Positions 46,005 through 58,751 of a stretch of DNA of 64,000 nt are shown in pieces; the stretch's first letter is position 1; each line of letters starts with the position of its first letter. A program made the position numbers and the translations under genes. The notes below the pieces were generated by a model. That model saw only the letters and a program-made list of their open reading frames with translations. It did not search any database and was not told the DNA's origin. Origin of the DNA: Culex pipiens pallens (lineage: Eukaryota > Arthropoda > Insecta > Diptera > Culicidae); NCBI RefSeq assembly GCF_016801865.2, contig NC_068938.1, positions 77,713,316 to 77,777,315 on the forward strand, read 5' to 3'.

Positions 46005-48237
46005 AGGAGGATTGATTATTGAAATATATTTTCGCACTACTCGACCTTGACCAGACCGTGCTTTATAAAATTCTTTAAACAAACATCTACAACAACAGAT
46101 ATAATGTTATATATGTTCTATAGTTTCTATATTTGTTGTGTCATTGAAAATGAAATAAAAAGTTTACGAATAATATTAGCTTTTAATATATTTTTTAGTT
46201 TTGTTGTTTGAATATTTTTTTTACAAATAGAATAGAAGCTTTTGTTGAACAACACTATTGGAAAAATGTGTATTATGTATTCCGTAATATTTAATTGACT
46301 AAAATGACCAAACATACCTTAAATTTAGAAAACTTATAATAATTCAGGTATTTTTAAGTCTAATAGATTGAAACAACGTAATTTAATTTGATTCATTCGA
46401 GCGATTTTTCACATTTGGCCCGTAAGCTAATGTAAGCATCAAATTTGGCCCGCTGTTCAAAAACTTTGAGCACCCCTGCCCTACAGTTTTGGAGGCTGGT
46501 CACAATGGATATGTAAATGTACGAAATTCGTTTTTGAGAAGGGATTTTCTGATTGATTTGGTGTCTTTGGCAAAGTTCACAGCTATTAATTTTTTTCTCA
46601 GAGGTGCTTTTGCAACATTTTTTTTATATTTAAAACCCTAAAAAAATCGAATATTTATACCTTAAAGTAGCTATAACTTGAAAACGGTACATTTTATCAA
46701 ACAATTGTAAAGTACTTTTCGATTGCATGGTTAAAATTAGGTCTCTCCAGAAAATATATAAAAAGTTCCTTTTTTTGATTTCACTTTTTAGGATTTAAAG
46801 TTAAATTTCCAAAATGCATTTTTTTTTATTTTCGATTTTTTAAATATCTTTAAAGGACTGCAAAATACATCTTTTGATATGATATGAAGATATGATTTTT
46901 TGAAAAAAAGTAATTATTTTTTTGAAAATATATAAAATTTGAACAAAAAAAAAACATTTTAAAATCATTTTGAAAAATACGAGTTTTGAAATTTTGGATT
47001 TTTTTAAATGTTTCATCGACTGTAAAAATTTTTTTTATTCATATAGCGTGATGGTGCAAAATATGGTTTAAGAAATATGATTTTTTGAAAAAATATTGTA
47101 TTTGTTAATATTGAAAATGCTGACAAAAAAAAATTTCATTTTTAAAGCAAAATCGAATTTGCAATCGAAAATAACTTCATAGTTTTTTGATAAAATTTAT
47201 AGTTATAGCTTTTTAGTAAAAAACAAATCTTGAATGAAAAGTACCCCTGAAATAAATATCATAATATATTTCTGAAAAGCTGAGAAAATTTCCCTCATAA
47301 TTTTCTCTCTGATACTTTGAAAATCGGGCAATTAGTTTCTGAGATACAGCCTCACAAATAATTCGAATCGATGAAAATGAATTTCTCAAAGTTTCACCTA
47401 ATAAGCCTTTATATTTAACTGACGATATCTCGTAAACTATCAGTCCAATTTTTAATGTTGAAATTTGAAAATTTAGCGCAATTTCTGATCTTTTCTAATA
47501 AAAAAATCATTTAAATTTTTTTATGCGATCTAAAATATGAAATCAGTAAAATTATTTATCTTTAGTCCTTTTCAAAAGCTAAGCTTGATATTTAATTTTT
47601 AAAATTATTTTTTTAAAAGGTCAGAAAACTTCGTATGAATTCCAATATTTTAATATTGAAAATCGGACCTAAACCTTAAAAAACCGCAAATTTAAACCTA
47701 AAAGTAGCTATAACATGAAAACGGTACATTTTATTCAAAAAACAAATTTAATTACTTTTCGATTGGAAATTCAATTTTACTTTTGAAAACGGCACATTTT
47801 ATAAAAAATAAATTTTGAGTACTTTTCGATTGCAAAATCAATTTTGCTAAAAACCCTAAACCTAAACCTATATTTTTGTACAGATTTTCGATATTTTTCA
47901 AAAAAAACTTTTACATATTACTCAAATAAAAAAAATACAAAGAAAAGTGGATTTGCGGAATCCTAGCGAACCACTCAGTACAAGTGGTGTACTGTACAAT
48001 ATGTCGAAATTAGCAAAGACATGTTTAAGTACCTTCTTTCATTCATGTTAAGTTTCATTATCCGGCAATGCTCCATATCTTTCGCTCAAAATTGCATACC
48101 GGTTCAAACTCCGCACAAAGTTTTCTCAATTTCAGCTGCACAAAACCGAAACGTGCCTCGTCGAATCGGTTTTGATTAGACCCCCCTCAACCAGACCAGT
48201 TTGCTCGAAACGTGCATGCAAACGGTTGCTACCGGCG
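46005..48237. repeat. AT-rich DNA with decayed mosquito repeats
   Basis: 46.48-47.9 kb contains TTGGTGTCTTTGGCAAAGTT (46558) and two similar phrases GAAAACGGTACATTTTAT (about 46680 and 47716), so it is at least partly repeat-derived and related to the element at 54564. No gene. Confidence 0.5.
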
Positions 48238-48260
48238 CACAGTGGGGCGAGGTGGCAATC

Positions 48261-48815
48261 TAGCGGGACAAAATTAATAGCGCTCTGGGGTTACGTCCTA
48301 GAGCTTCGGTGTCTTCAGCAAAGTTGTTCAGAAAAATCAGGGCTACATTTTGGTACTAAAATGTAGTTCCAATTTTGGCCGCATAGGTGGCGCTGAAATC
48401 TAACGTTTTCCAGTGACTTCCTAGCGAGTTGGTGTCTTCGACAAAGTTCTAGATCTCGCCAAATTACGTATAGTCACGGAACATGTCAAAATTCTCAAAA
48501 ATAACTGCGTAAAGTTACAGTTAGTTTAAAAAATAGTTATAATTAAGCTATGAATATTCAGTCAATCTAGCGGGACAAAATTAATAGCGCTCTGGGGTTA
48601 CGTCCTAGAGCTTCGGTGTCTTCAGCAAAGTTGTTCAGAAAAATCAGGGCTACATTTTGGTACTAAAATGTAGTTCCAATTTTGGCCGCATAGGTGGCGC
48701 TGAAATCTAACTTATTCCAGTGACCTCCTAGCGAGCTGGTGTCTTCGACAAAATTGTAGATCTCGCCAAATTACGTTAAGTTACCGAACATGTCAAAATT
48801 CTTAAAAATGTACAA
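48261..48815 (+). repeat. 307-bp units, left arm, about 1.9 copies
   Basis: TAGCGGGACAAAATTAATAG starts at 48261 and 48568, 307 bp apart. Each unit carries two GGTGTCTTC-CAAAGTT motifs about 120 bp apart. Confidence 0.92.
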
Positions 48816-50069
48816 AATTGGTTATTTAAAAATGAAATTACGTTATTTTCATTTAAAAGACTGAAAATTATCTATCACTTGAAGTTTTTTTAATTTCTGT
48901 TATTTTTTGGAAATTTTTGGTATTTAAAAATAATAGAAAACAGAAAATAACAATTGTCTATCAGTTTTGTTTATTTTATTGTTTTGGGTGTTTGAAAAGG
49001 TATTTAGTTTAATTTCTTGTGTTTTCATTGAAATTTGAGACCATTTTTAGGTGACATAAAATCTGAACAATTTATGTAGTGGCCTAATTTTATCTTTCAA
49101 TAAATTGTAACGTTTTGGACGTTATTTTGCAACAATTAGACTTTGGCCATGGTCGAGTGGAGGCAAAAAAAAAAATAAAAGAAATATAAAAAGTGAGATT
49201 ACAAGCCAGAATTTAAACATTTCAATAAAAAATAATGGTTATAAAATATATTATACAAAAGTACTCTTGATTTGCAATCATTATTTTCAAAAAATATAAG
49301 ATTCGGCAATAAAAAAACATTTTAGCGATACTGTTCATCTAAAATTTAATTAAATTAAAATTGTTTTTAAATAAACCCGAACATGCACAAAATTATTTTT
49401 AACGCAGAGCAATTCATTTTAAATGGATTTCAGCTGACTGCACATAAGTTTCCATTGAAAGTTTGATTTTTATTTTTTTTTTTTGAAAAAATATGCTCTA
49501 CCTCTGATTTGGGGGTGGTGACAAAAGCATTGAAACATACAGTATGTAAAAAAGTATGTTTACACCCCTTGGGCACTATGCACAAATTGTGATGAAACAT
49601 GTAAACAATTTAAAGTTTGACAGAAACCTAGTACTTTTTGTTCAGAAACTCATGCCGAATATTTTGCTACAAAAAGCTCATGAAAAGATGGTTTCAATAA
49701 AAAGTTATATAACAAATACTATTACAAAAATCAAAAAAGGGGCGAAAAAATGTGTACACTTTTCGAAAAATTAACATACATAAAGTTATTTGTTGACATA
49801 TCACCATAAATCCAGTCTCCCAACTCCAAATAGGCATCTTTGACTGGTTAAAAAATAATTTGGATTGAATATAAAGTTTACTTACTACTTAGTATAAATG
49901 TTTATATAACTTTGGAAATTCTATATAAAACTTATCTAAACTTAATTTTGCATACTTTTAGTTTAACTAAATGTCAATATCTTACCATAGAATTGCTAAA
50001 TAAAGTTTTTGAATCGTATACTGGTTCGGATGCGACGAAGTACTAAGTAATTTTGACAAAGTTTCTAAG

Positions 50070-51309
50070 AAATTTTGTCCCGCTAGATTGACTGAATTTT
50101 CATAGCCTAATTATAACTATTTTTTAAACTAACTGTAACTTTGCACAGTTATTTTTAAGAATTAAGACATGTTCGGTGACTATACGTAATTTGGCGAGAT
50201 CTACAACTTTGTCGAAGACACCAACTCGCTAGGAAGTCACTGGAAAAAGTTAGATTTCAGCGCCACCTATGCGGCCAAAATTGGAACTACATTTTAGTAC
50301 CAAAATGTAGCCCTGATTTTTTTGAGCAACTTTGCTGAAGACACCGAAGCTCTAGGACGTAACCCCAGAGCGCTATTAATTTTGTCCCGCTAGATTGACT
50401 GAATATTCATAGCTTAATTATAACTATTTTTTAAACTAACTGTAACTTTACGCAGTTATTTTTGAGAATTTTGACATGTTCCGTGACTATACGTAATTTG
50501 GCGAGATCTAGAACTTTGTCGAAGACACCAACTCGCTAGGAAGTCACTGGAAAAAGTTAGATTTCAGCGCCACCTATGCGGCCAAAATTGGAACTACATT
50601 TTAGTACCAAAATGTAGCCCTGATTTTTCTGAACAACTTTGCTGAAGACACCGAAGCTCTAGGACGTAACCCCAGAGCGCTATTAATTTTGTCCCGCTAG
50701 ATTGACTGAATATTCATAGCTTAATTATAACTATTTTTTAAACTAACTGTAACTTTACGCAGTTATTTTTGAGAATTTTGACATGTTCGGTGACTATACG
50801 TAATTTGGCGAGATCTAGAACTTTGTCGAAGACACCAACTCGCTAGGAAGTCACTGGAAAAAGTTAGATTTCAGCGCCACCTATGCGGCCAAAATTGGAA
50901 CTACATTTTAGTACAAAAATGTAGCCCTGATTTTTCTGAACAACTTTGCTGAAGACACCGAAGCTCTAGGACGTAACCCCAGAGCGCTATTAATTTTGTC
51001 CCGCTAGATTGACTGAATATTCATAGCTTAATTATAACTATTTTTTAAACTAACTGTAACTTTACGCAGTTATTTTTGAGAATTTTGACATGTTCGGTGA
51101 CTATACGTAATTTGGCGAGATCTAGAACTTTGTCGAAGACACCAACTCGCTAGGAAGTCACTGGAAAAAGTTAGATTTCAGCGCCACCTATGCGGCCAAA
51201 ATTGGAACTACATTTTAGTACCAAAATGTAGCCCTGATTTTTCTGAACAACTTTGCTGAAGACACCGAAGCTCTAGGACGTAACCCCAGAGCGCTATTAA
51301 TTTTGTCCC
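50070..51309 (-). repeat. 307-bp units, right arm, four copies
   Basis: CGCTAGATTGACTGAAT and its variant at the end recur at 50081, 50388, 50695, 51002 and 51309, always 307 bp apart. The units differ at only a few positions (for example CCGTGACT versus CGGTGACT). Confidence 0.95.
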
Positions 51310-51341
51310 GCTAGATTGCCACCTCGCCCCACTGTGCGGCG

Positions 51342-54300
51342 TTACTTCGCCTGCATTGCCTACATCGGGGCGTTTTTCCACCAGTTTTTCTCGCACGATT
51401 TTCCCTCGAAACCGCTTCAGCTGATGGTTGCACGAGAAAATTTTCGTTCGAAGCTCGTCACGTTTTCACGGCCATAGTACGTGGCCTCGCCAAGTGCTCC
51501 GGGAGACGCCAGCACCGGAATGCTGCGCACCCGTTTTATGCCACTTTTTCCACGGAATCATCTCGGAATCGCATTAGCGATGCAGCTTGCGCCAGGTTAA
51601 TGGACGAACGGGGAGCGAACATTCCTCCGGGAGTTCCTCTAAGCTTTATGACGGGCCCGGGCGTTGATGAATGATCCATGGTGGATCGGCCATTAACGGA
51701 TTTATTGATGATGGGATTTATAACTATTTATGGATCTTTGGGAGGGATGGCGGTTGGAGAGCAGCTCTAGCTGTGATGCGTTGATGGAGCGTTGTTGAAA
51801 ACGTGCGTGATCTGGTACTTCTGGAAGGAGTTGGCATAATAAGGCGATTTTTAACGTGACTAAAGTCGTGTCAAATGGTTGTGAGGAGTGACTGATTCCG
51901 TGATGACCTCAATAGAACTACAATTAAGCTATTTTGTTTCTGAAAGACAACTTTAATAACTGAAATACTCGACAAAGACAACGACACACTTCCAGAGGGG
52001 CAATCAACATTCCATATTTCCTGCACTCAATTTCAACTGTCAAACAAGACTTAAAACTATAATGGAACTATTATGAGTTTGACATAGTGAGGGTTCCCCT
52101 TTATAACCCATACGGGCATAAACTTGATAGGATAATAACTCGAGGGACACATTCTTGGAAAGCTGGGAACTAAAAGAGGGAACGAATCAGCTTTTGTGTA
52201 TCATTAAAGTAAGGTGTGTCAATAAACACCGGTTATGCTCACGTTGCACGATTCCCAAAGGCATTTATGCGGGGGCGTGTACACGCTTCAAAGTATGTGC
52301 TCTATAATCTCCCCCATTGCATTGTTCAATATTTAAACTTGAGACAACTCACGACGAAGATGCGCGTTTCGCTGGAGGTTCAACAGGGTCACCGTGGCGG
52401 CGATGAAGCTATCATTTGAAGACTCGATGACAAACGAAAAAAAGCGAAGTTTTCTGATGGGGAGATATCGGTGGAGATCTCCCTGGGAAAAGCGATTTTG
52501 AGTGGATCGACCCATCATGATTAGTGAAATTTCGCCCCGTTGAACGCGCCTCGAATCAATGACCTCCCCGGTGAAAGACCAACAACACCGGATGAGCGCC
52601 ATTCAGCCATCAATCACTCGTTTGGGTTGAAAAAGAACCAATCCGATACGCAGCCGAGATTCGATCCCCGAGATAACGACACCTCTCAATCGGAATCTCG
52701 TTACAGGAATCCTTCTTTCATGCGTTCTCTGCTTTAATCCTCTTTTCATTCTGGACCCGATCGGCTTTCAATCCAATTGTGAGGGACGACGAAAGCGATT
52801 TGCCATGAAATATTACTCGCGGTGAAGATCGCCGCCGCAGATAAGTACATAAATCAACATCCGAGGAGGATCCTAAGAACCTAAACGTGATCAGTTCAGC
52901 GCGATCTGCTTCTTCAAACATTGGTATTGATGGTCGAGGGACGCACTGTTGTTACATGATCATCCCATTAGGGTCGGGACTTCCCTGAGTTGAACTTTTC
53001 GATAGGGTGACTGATGATCTATTATGATATTAGAGAACATCGCATGAAGATTTATTCGATAGAGGGCGTTGTACTGATCCAAACTTGATCAAACTTGTTT
53101 TTCTTATATAGAGTTGTATTATCAACAACTTTGTCGAAGACTGCATGACAATCCGAATTGATCTAGAAGAGTTATCAGCGATGCGATGAAGACAAACCAT
53201 TTTCATCGCATTATCAATAACTTTTCTGTATCGACTCGATCGTTTTCGAATCTTCGACAAACTTGTTGGTCATATTTTATTCCACGAAAATCTCACATCT
53301 AGCTTAGTTGAGATCTGTTCAACGCCATCTACCGACCAAAAACTCATGCGATGTTTTCCTTTCCTAGCACGCACCGCAAGGATAGACGACGAACCCTTGA
53401 AATCATTTTGTTCCCCCTCTCTCTGTCGATTCTCGATCGTTTCTCCTTCAAGCCCGATGCAGACGGCAAACCTGTTGCACAAGTTATGCTTTTTTTTCGA
53501 CGGCGCGACGACGTTCTCGAATTCTGGTTGGCCTCCGCCGTGGCGTGAAAGGAGATCGTCGAGAAAGGTCATCTCGATGGGGATATTGGTTGGGCTGCCA
53601 GCTGACAGCTGATCCGCCCCGGTAAGAATTAAAAAAAAATAAAGTGAACATGATACATTTGAGGTTATGCTGTTGCTTTTTTTTTCGAGGGGGCTAAAAG
53701 GAAAAGGATTTCGGGAAAAGGTCGACCCCGAATGCTTTTACGGAAGGGACTGACAGATGATGAGCGGAGTGATTTGTTGTTGCTGTGTCTGTTCGTCGGT
53801 GAAATTTTGGTTTCAGACTGATGAATGGGCGGTATGATTTATTGTCGAAGATCTTTTCGTTCTAACTAGAATGCATGCAAGATGAGCTGGAGAATTATTC
53901 GTTTTACAGCTGGCTAACGGGAGTTTTTCGTATCGGTCAAATGGATACAATTAGAGGGGTTCATTTGGATTTACATGTTCAGATTTTGAGGAAGTTGATA
54001 ACATGAATTATGGATTCACGTCATTACCATAAGGATGATTCGTTATCGCAATAAATTGAATTATTTAGTTTTATGGATGTACAGGAAATTTCCTAAGCAA
54101 TACCTGCAACTTTGTCGAAGACACCAAACCGATCAGAAAATCAGTTCTGAAGATACAGGAGTCCTCAGAATAAATTTAATTCGAATATCACAAAAAATAC
54201 CTTTTTCATTGTTGTTCGTTCAGCTCAAATATGACCCCAAAAATGCTCTGAAGTGATTTGAATTTTTTTTAATCCAAGATGGCGGCCAAAATGCCGGTGA
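51342..54300. other. GC-moderate low-copy DNA, no recognisable gene
   Basis: 51.3-53.9 kb looks unique and is GC-richer. GTAAGAATT at about 53618 is donor-like. AACTTTGTCGAAGAC phrases occur near 53130 and 54108. A frame at 53346-53612 has no recognisable domain. I cannot support a gene model. Confidence 0.4.
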
Positions 54301-54339
54301 TGGAATTTAGAAAATGATTTTTTCAATGTAACTGGCATC

Positions 54340-54475
54340 ACTCAAGTTTGACTAAAATGGGGTTACAGAACTAAAATTTTATATTAGTGAGATAATAGAA
54401 AAATGAAATGTTCTGTCCATGATTCGATTATCCGAAGTTTCTAAGAAACCTTCGGATAATCGAGTCACGAGTAGA
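54340..54475. repeat. CGATTATCCG hairpin repeat, copy 2
   Basis: GTTTGACTAAAATGGGGTT followed by a tight hairpin whose arms are GATTCGATTATCCGAAG and TTCGGATAATCGAGTC. It has the same order as the copy near 31010. Confidence 0.65.
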
Positions 54476-54563
54476 CTATATTTAAATAACTTTTTTTGTA
54501 TGAACTGCAGCCGAAAAAAAAAATATAATTGTAAAGATAATTGCTCTGTAGAAAAAAAATACT

Positions 54564-55792
54564 GCTGAGCAGTTCTCGACGGAATTGATCTTTTTTCAAT
54601 TTTAATTTTTGTTTTTTTTAATCCGGCTAAAACTTTTTTGGTGCCTTCGGTATGCCCAAAGAAGCCATTTTGCATCATTTGTTCGTTCATATAATTTTCC
54701 ATACAAATTTGGCAGCTGTCCATACAAAAATGATGTTTGAAAATTCAAAAACCTGTATCTTTTGAAGGTATTTTTTGATCGATTTGGTGTCTCCGGCAAG
54801 GTTGTAGGCATGGATATGAACTACACTGAAAGAAATGATGCACGGTAAATAAAATTAATGATTTTTAATTTCACTGTTTGTCACTAAAACTTGATTTGCA
54901 AAAACTATTTTTATTTTTTTTTATTTTCTGATATGTTTTAGAGGACATTAAATGCCAACTTTTCAGAAATTTCCAGAATGAGCAAAAAATCTTTGACCGA
55001 GTTATGAATTTTTGAATCAATACTGATTTAAAAAAAAAACGAAATATTGGTCACACAAATTTTTCAACTTCATTTTTCGATGTAAAATCAAATTGCAATC
55101 AAAAAGTACTTTAGTGAAATTTTGATAAAGTGCATCGTTTTCAAGTTATAGCCATTTTTATGTTTATGTTTGCCCAGTTTAAAAAAAATATTTTTAAAAA
55201 GCTGAGAAAATTCTCTATATTTTGCTTTTTTGAACTTTGTTGATACGACCCTTAAATGCTGAGATATTGTCATGCAAAGGCTTAAAAACAGAAAAAATAG
55301 ATGTTTTTCAAGTTTTTGGCCGTTTTGAAATGTTAGTCTTGATTTAAATATTTTGAAAATATTGTTTTCGAAAAAATCGGAAAATTTCACGAATGTTTTA
55401 AATTTTAGAATTGTAAATCGGACCAATCATATGAACATGTCAGAAAATAAAAAAAGTAGTGTTTTTTTGCAAATCAAGTTTTAGTGACAAAAAGTGAAAT
55501 TAAAAATCACCAATTTTTTTGACCGTGTATCATTTCTTTCAGTGTAGTCCATATCCATGCCTACAACTTTGCCGAAGACACCAAATCGATCAAAAAATTC
55601 CCTCAAAAGATACAGGTTTTTGAATTTTTACATTTCATTTTTGTATTTACCAAATTTGTATGGAAAATTATATGAATGAACTAATGATGCAAAATGGCTT
55701 CTTTGGGTATACTGAAGGCACACAAAACGTTTTACCCGGATTAAAAAATGCAAATAAAAACGAATGACCGAAATCTCAGAGAATTGCTCTGC
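54564..55792. mobile_element. Foldback element, GCWGAGCARTTCTC ends
   Basis: Left arm about 54564-54905, right arm about 55445-55792, inverted. The ends are GCTGAGCAGTTCTC and, inverted, GCAGAGCAATTCTC. Shared arm phrases include TTTTTAATCCGG, AAGCCATTTTGCATCAT and ATTTCTTTCAGTGTAG. The arms are less alike than in the other foldbacks, so it is older. Non-coding. Confidence 0.75.
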
Positions 55793-57187
55793 TAGAAACA
55801 CCGATCTAGGCAGTTAAAAATAAATTAAAAATATTTCTATTTGTTATCAATTTTACCGTTCTAAATTCTGATTGTTTTTGGAAAATATATGACGTTGAGT
55901 TCTAATTTTGTTTTTCGTTAAATGCGCCACAGCTATCTCGTTCATTTAAAAACACGTTTCGAGTTGCATTAATGTGGTGCTCTTACCATGTAGTAAGCGA
56001 CTAACTTCAATTAACCTACAAATCGGTAAAGCAATCAAATGCAGATTTTTGTTTGTTTTTCAAACTCCACAAAATTGACAGGTCAAATTTGTGGTGGAAC
56101 GAAACAAAACTTTTACCCACCTTTCGATTCCAATTGGAAATCCCACCCCCCTTCTTCTCAATTTCATCGCGCTTTTCAAGCTCCAAATTTGCTTTTTATG
56201 TTGCATGTTTTTTTTTTGCTCCAAAGCGATCGAAATTAGAAACCTCTCTCCAAAAAAGTGGTACCCTCCCTGCTCACCCACACCAACTAAGAGACGCTGG
56301 TAAACAAAACAAAAAAAACACGCTTGCACTACTCTGACGTGTGTGTGTGTTGTGGGTTTTTCTTGTTTTTCATTAATGGAACGTTTTTTTTTTGTTATTC
56401 GCTTCGCTATTAAAGTTGCCGATCAATTTCGTGGTTCGTGTTTTGCCTCGCTTTGTCGTTTGTTTTTCTCCTACGAAGCTGGCGGCACTTTTGAAAATGG
56501 TTTGCTTCTTCAAATTTCAATTTAAAATTGATGTTTGATTTCACTAACCAAATTGAAATTTATTTTAAATCATGTACATTTTACAGGCAAGACATTCTTA
56601 AATGTTTTGCTACTTTTGAATCGACATACATCCACAAAACATTGTTCATGAAATTGTTGCTTATTGCAGTTTTTTCCTTCTCTATTTTGTTTTGATGATA
56701 ATTTAACTTGAAGTGTGAACAAATATGTTTGGAAAAACTCACTGTTGCAAACTAAATAAATATTAATTTTAACATATTGCTCACGTTTAAGTTGTACGTT
56801 GTTTTTTTTTTTTTAATTGAAGATTAGTTTGCTGGTGTTTAATTTATCTTGAAATTTTGTTGTTACAAAATTCACTATTTTTGCCAAAAAGAAAGCTAGC
56901 AGTGCCTTTAGCAGTGCTTACCTCTTGAGCATGAGGGAACTTAAAAAATTGCCTCAATTTTGGTTCGCTCACCTTCACGAAGTCAAACTGTCTGAAAAGG
57001 CCTCTTCGGAAAGGCTTTTGTTTGATCGTAGAGTGCACCACTTTCGGGGAGAGACCTAAAGAGTGAGAGGAGAGGAAGATCGCACAGAAAAAAAAGTCCA
57101 TTCACAATACGTTGTTATTGTTTTGCTAGTACTATTGAACGAAGACCGGGATGAGAGAGGAAGGGTGAGGAAAATCTTTGTTTTTTT
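55793..57187. other. Mixed low-copy sequence, no recognisable gene
   Basis: Pyrimidine-rich around 56.1-56.5 kb. A GTGTGTGTGT run near 56340. No supported gene. Confidence 0.4.
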
Positions 57188-58221
57188 GCCTTTCTTACAA
57201 AAGAAAGGTTTAAGGTTTGCTTTTGGAAAAACGCTTTTTTCAGAAATCTAAAAAAATTCGTGCACGGCGAGGATTCGTCCCAGGAAAAAATCCTATTACT
57301 AAATTGAAGGTTTAGATGCGCTCTTTCGATTGAATTTTCGCCCGAAACCCGGAACTCAAAGTCTGATTTTTGAGAGCTCTCTTTCTGAAATACATGGCCG
57401 ATCTCTGTATCCGCTCTTAAAAATTTGTGTCTTCCATCACTGGAAAACCGCTCGTAAAACCCACAATTTTTAAAAGCCAGATCTGTAGCCGTGGGGTCGG
57501 AGACGAACATTTTATTTTTCGATTCACAATTTTCGACCAGTAAATGTGGTCAAAGCCATTTTTAGAGGTATTTTTTGGACTATTTTACAGATAACACTAT
57601 CAAATTTAAAGAATTCAGTTTCAAACAAAAAACGATTCGAAAACATGCGCCATAAACTGTTTGGGCCCAAAATTTGAAGCTTTTCCAAAATGTATTTCCA
57701 GAGATATAGCGATTTTAGTGTTTTTCGTCTTATTTTTACCCTATTTTTTCCTATTAAATTTTTGGATTTATACAAAATCATATACTAAACATCAAATTCG
57801 AAGTCCCGGCTCGTTCTCGTTCTCACTCGACAAGTCGTCAAGTCGAAGCTTCAACGCCAGCGCTTTTACGCTTGCGCGTTTTACGCTGCGCGTGTAAGTG
57901 TTCTTTCTGGCTTCTCATAATTGATCGACAAAGTGCAATAGCGATACGTATTTTTTTAAGTTAATCATAGACTAACATTATAGACTGAGTACCCTTTATT
58001 TTTTTTTCTAATAATGTCAATCCAATATGTTTTTCTTAATTAAATTTAAATGTCTTGCGACAAATAATGTACTTCTGAAATAAAAAAAAATGGCATTTGA
58101 GGTTTAGCTTTAAAAGATTCGAAGCTTTAGGTAAAATTCTCGCTGGATGGTATCATTATGTTTTTGAAAAAATAATTGCACCAATATATTTCTCGGAGTT
58201 TCATCATTTTGTAAGAAAGGC
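57188..58221. mobile_element. MITE with GCCTTTCTTACAAAA ends
   Basis: GCCTTTCTTACAAAA at 57188 is matched, inverted, by TTTTGTAAGAAAGGC ending at 58221. The interior (1 kb) has no coding frame with a domain. No target duplication was recognised. Confidence 0.5.
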
Positions 58222-58747
58222 TCTATTTCACCTCTGGTGATATTAAATCGGGTTTTTTTGTTTCGTTCGTGATGGAAAAGAGTTGAGGTATGAGAGGGGA
58301 AGGGGCTTGTCCATCGCGAGCGCTATTCACGAAGAGTCGCTCGATTCAATAACGATTGCCAGCGACGAGATTCGTGAAGGGCTCGTCGTTGAACAGCTCA
58401 GTGCGATGTGTAAGGGACTTGGGAGAGCGCACTCGGAGAGCTAATTTACTCTCGGTGATGGATTGGTCGGCGGTAGGTTGAATTAGACAAAAGGGGAATC
58501 GCGTCGTCGTCGTCGTTTCATGCAAAGAGCAGCTTCGTCGTGAGGTGCAGCGAATGGAAACTGTTTGCGGAGAGGCAACCCCCCCGAGAAGTGTAACACG
58601 GGCTTGAGAGTGTGGAGCTCGGAAAAGTGGAGCTGATCCAGTGTTCAAGTTTTGGAACCGTGCACAGTATTTTTTTTTGAAAAATTTGGATTGATGTTTG
58701 CTTCTCGAGCCTATTTAAGTCGAGACATATATAAAAATATAAAAAAC
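58222..58747. other. GC-moderate low-copy spacer
   Basis: Contains GTCGTCGTCGTCGT near 58504. No gene is supported. Confidence 0.4.
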
Positions 58748-58751
58748 ATAT

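Larger units (their letters stand above)
48238..51336. mobile_element. Foldback element built of 307-bp units
   Basis: The ends CACAGTGGGGCGAGGTGGC (48238) and its exact inverse (ending 51336) are flanked by CGGCG (48233-48237, 51337-51341), consistent with a 5-bp duplication. The left arm has about 1.9 units of 307 bp, the right arm four, in opposite orientation. The 1.25-kb centre (about 48815-50070) is AT-rich with no recognisable gene. Non-autonomous; the superfamily is not assigned. Confidence 0.88.

Noticed and set aside
53346..53612. Frame of 88 codons followed by a donor-like site
   Set aside because: No recognisable domain, overlapping frames of similar length, and no leader or acceptor evidence.
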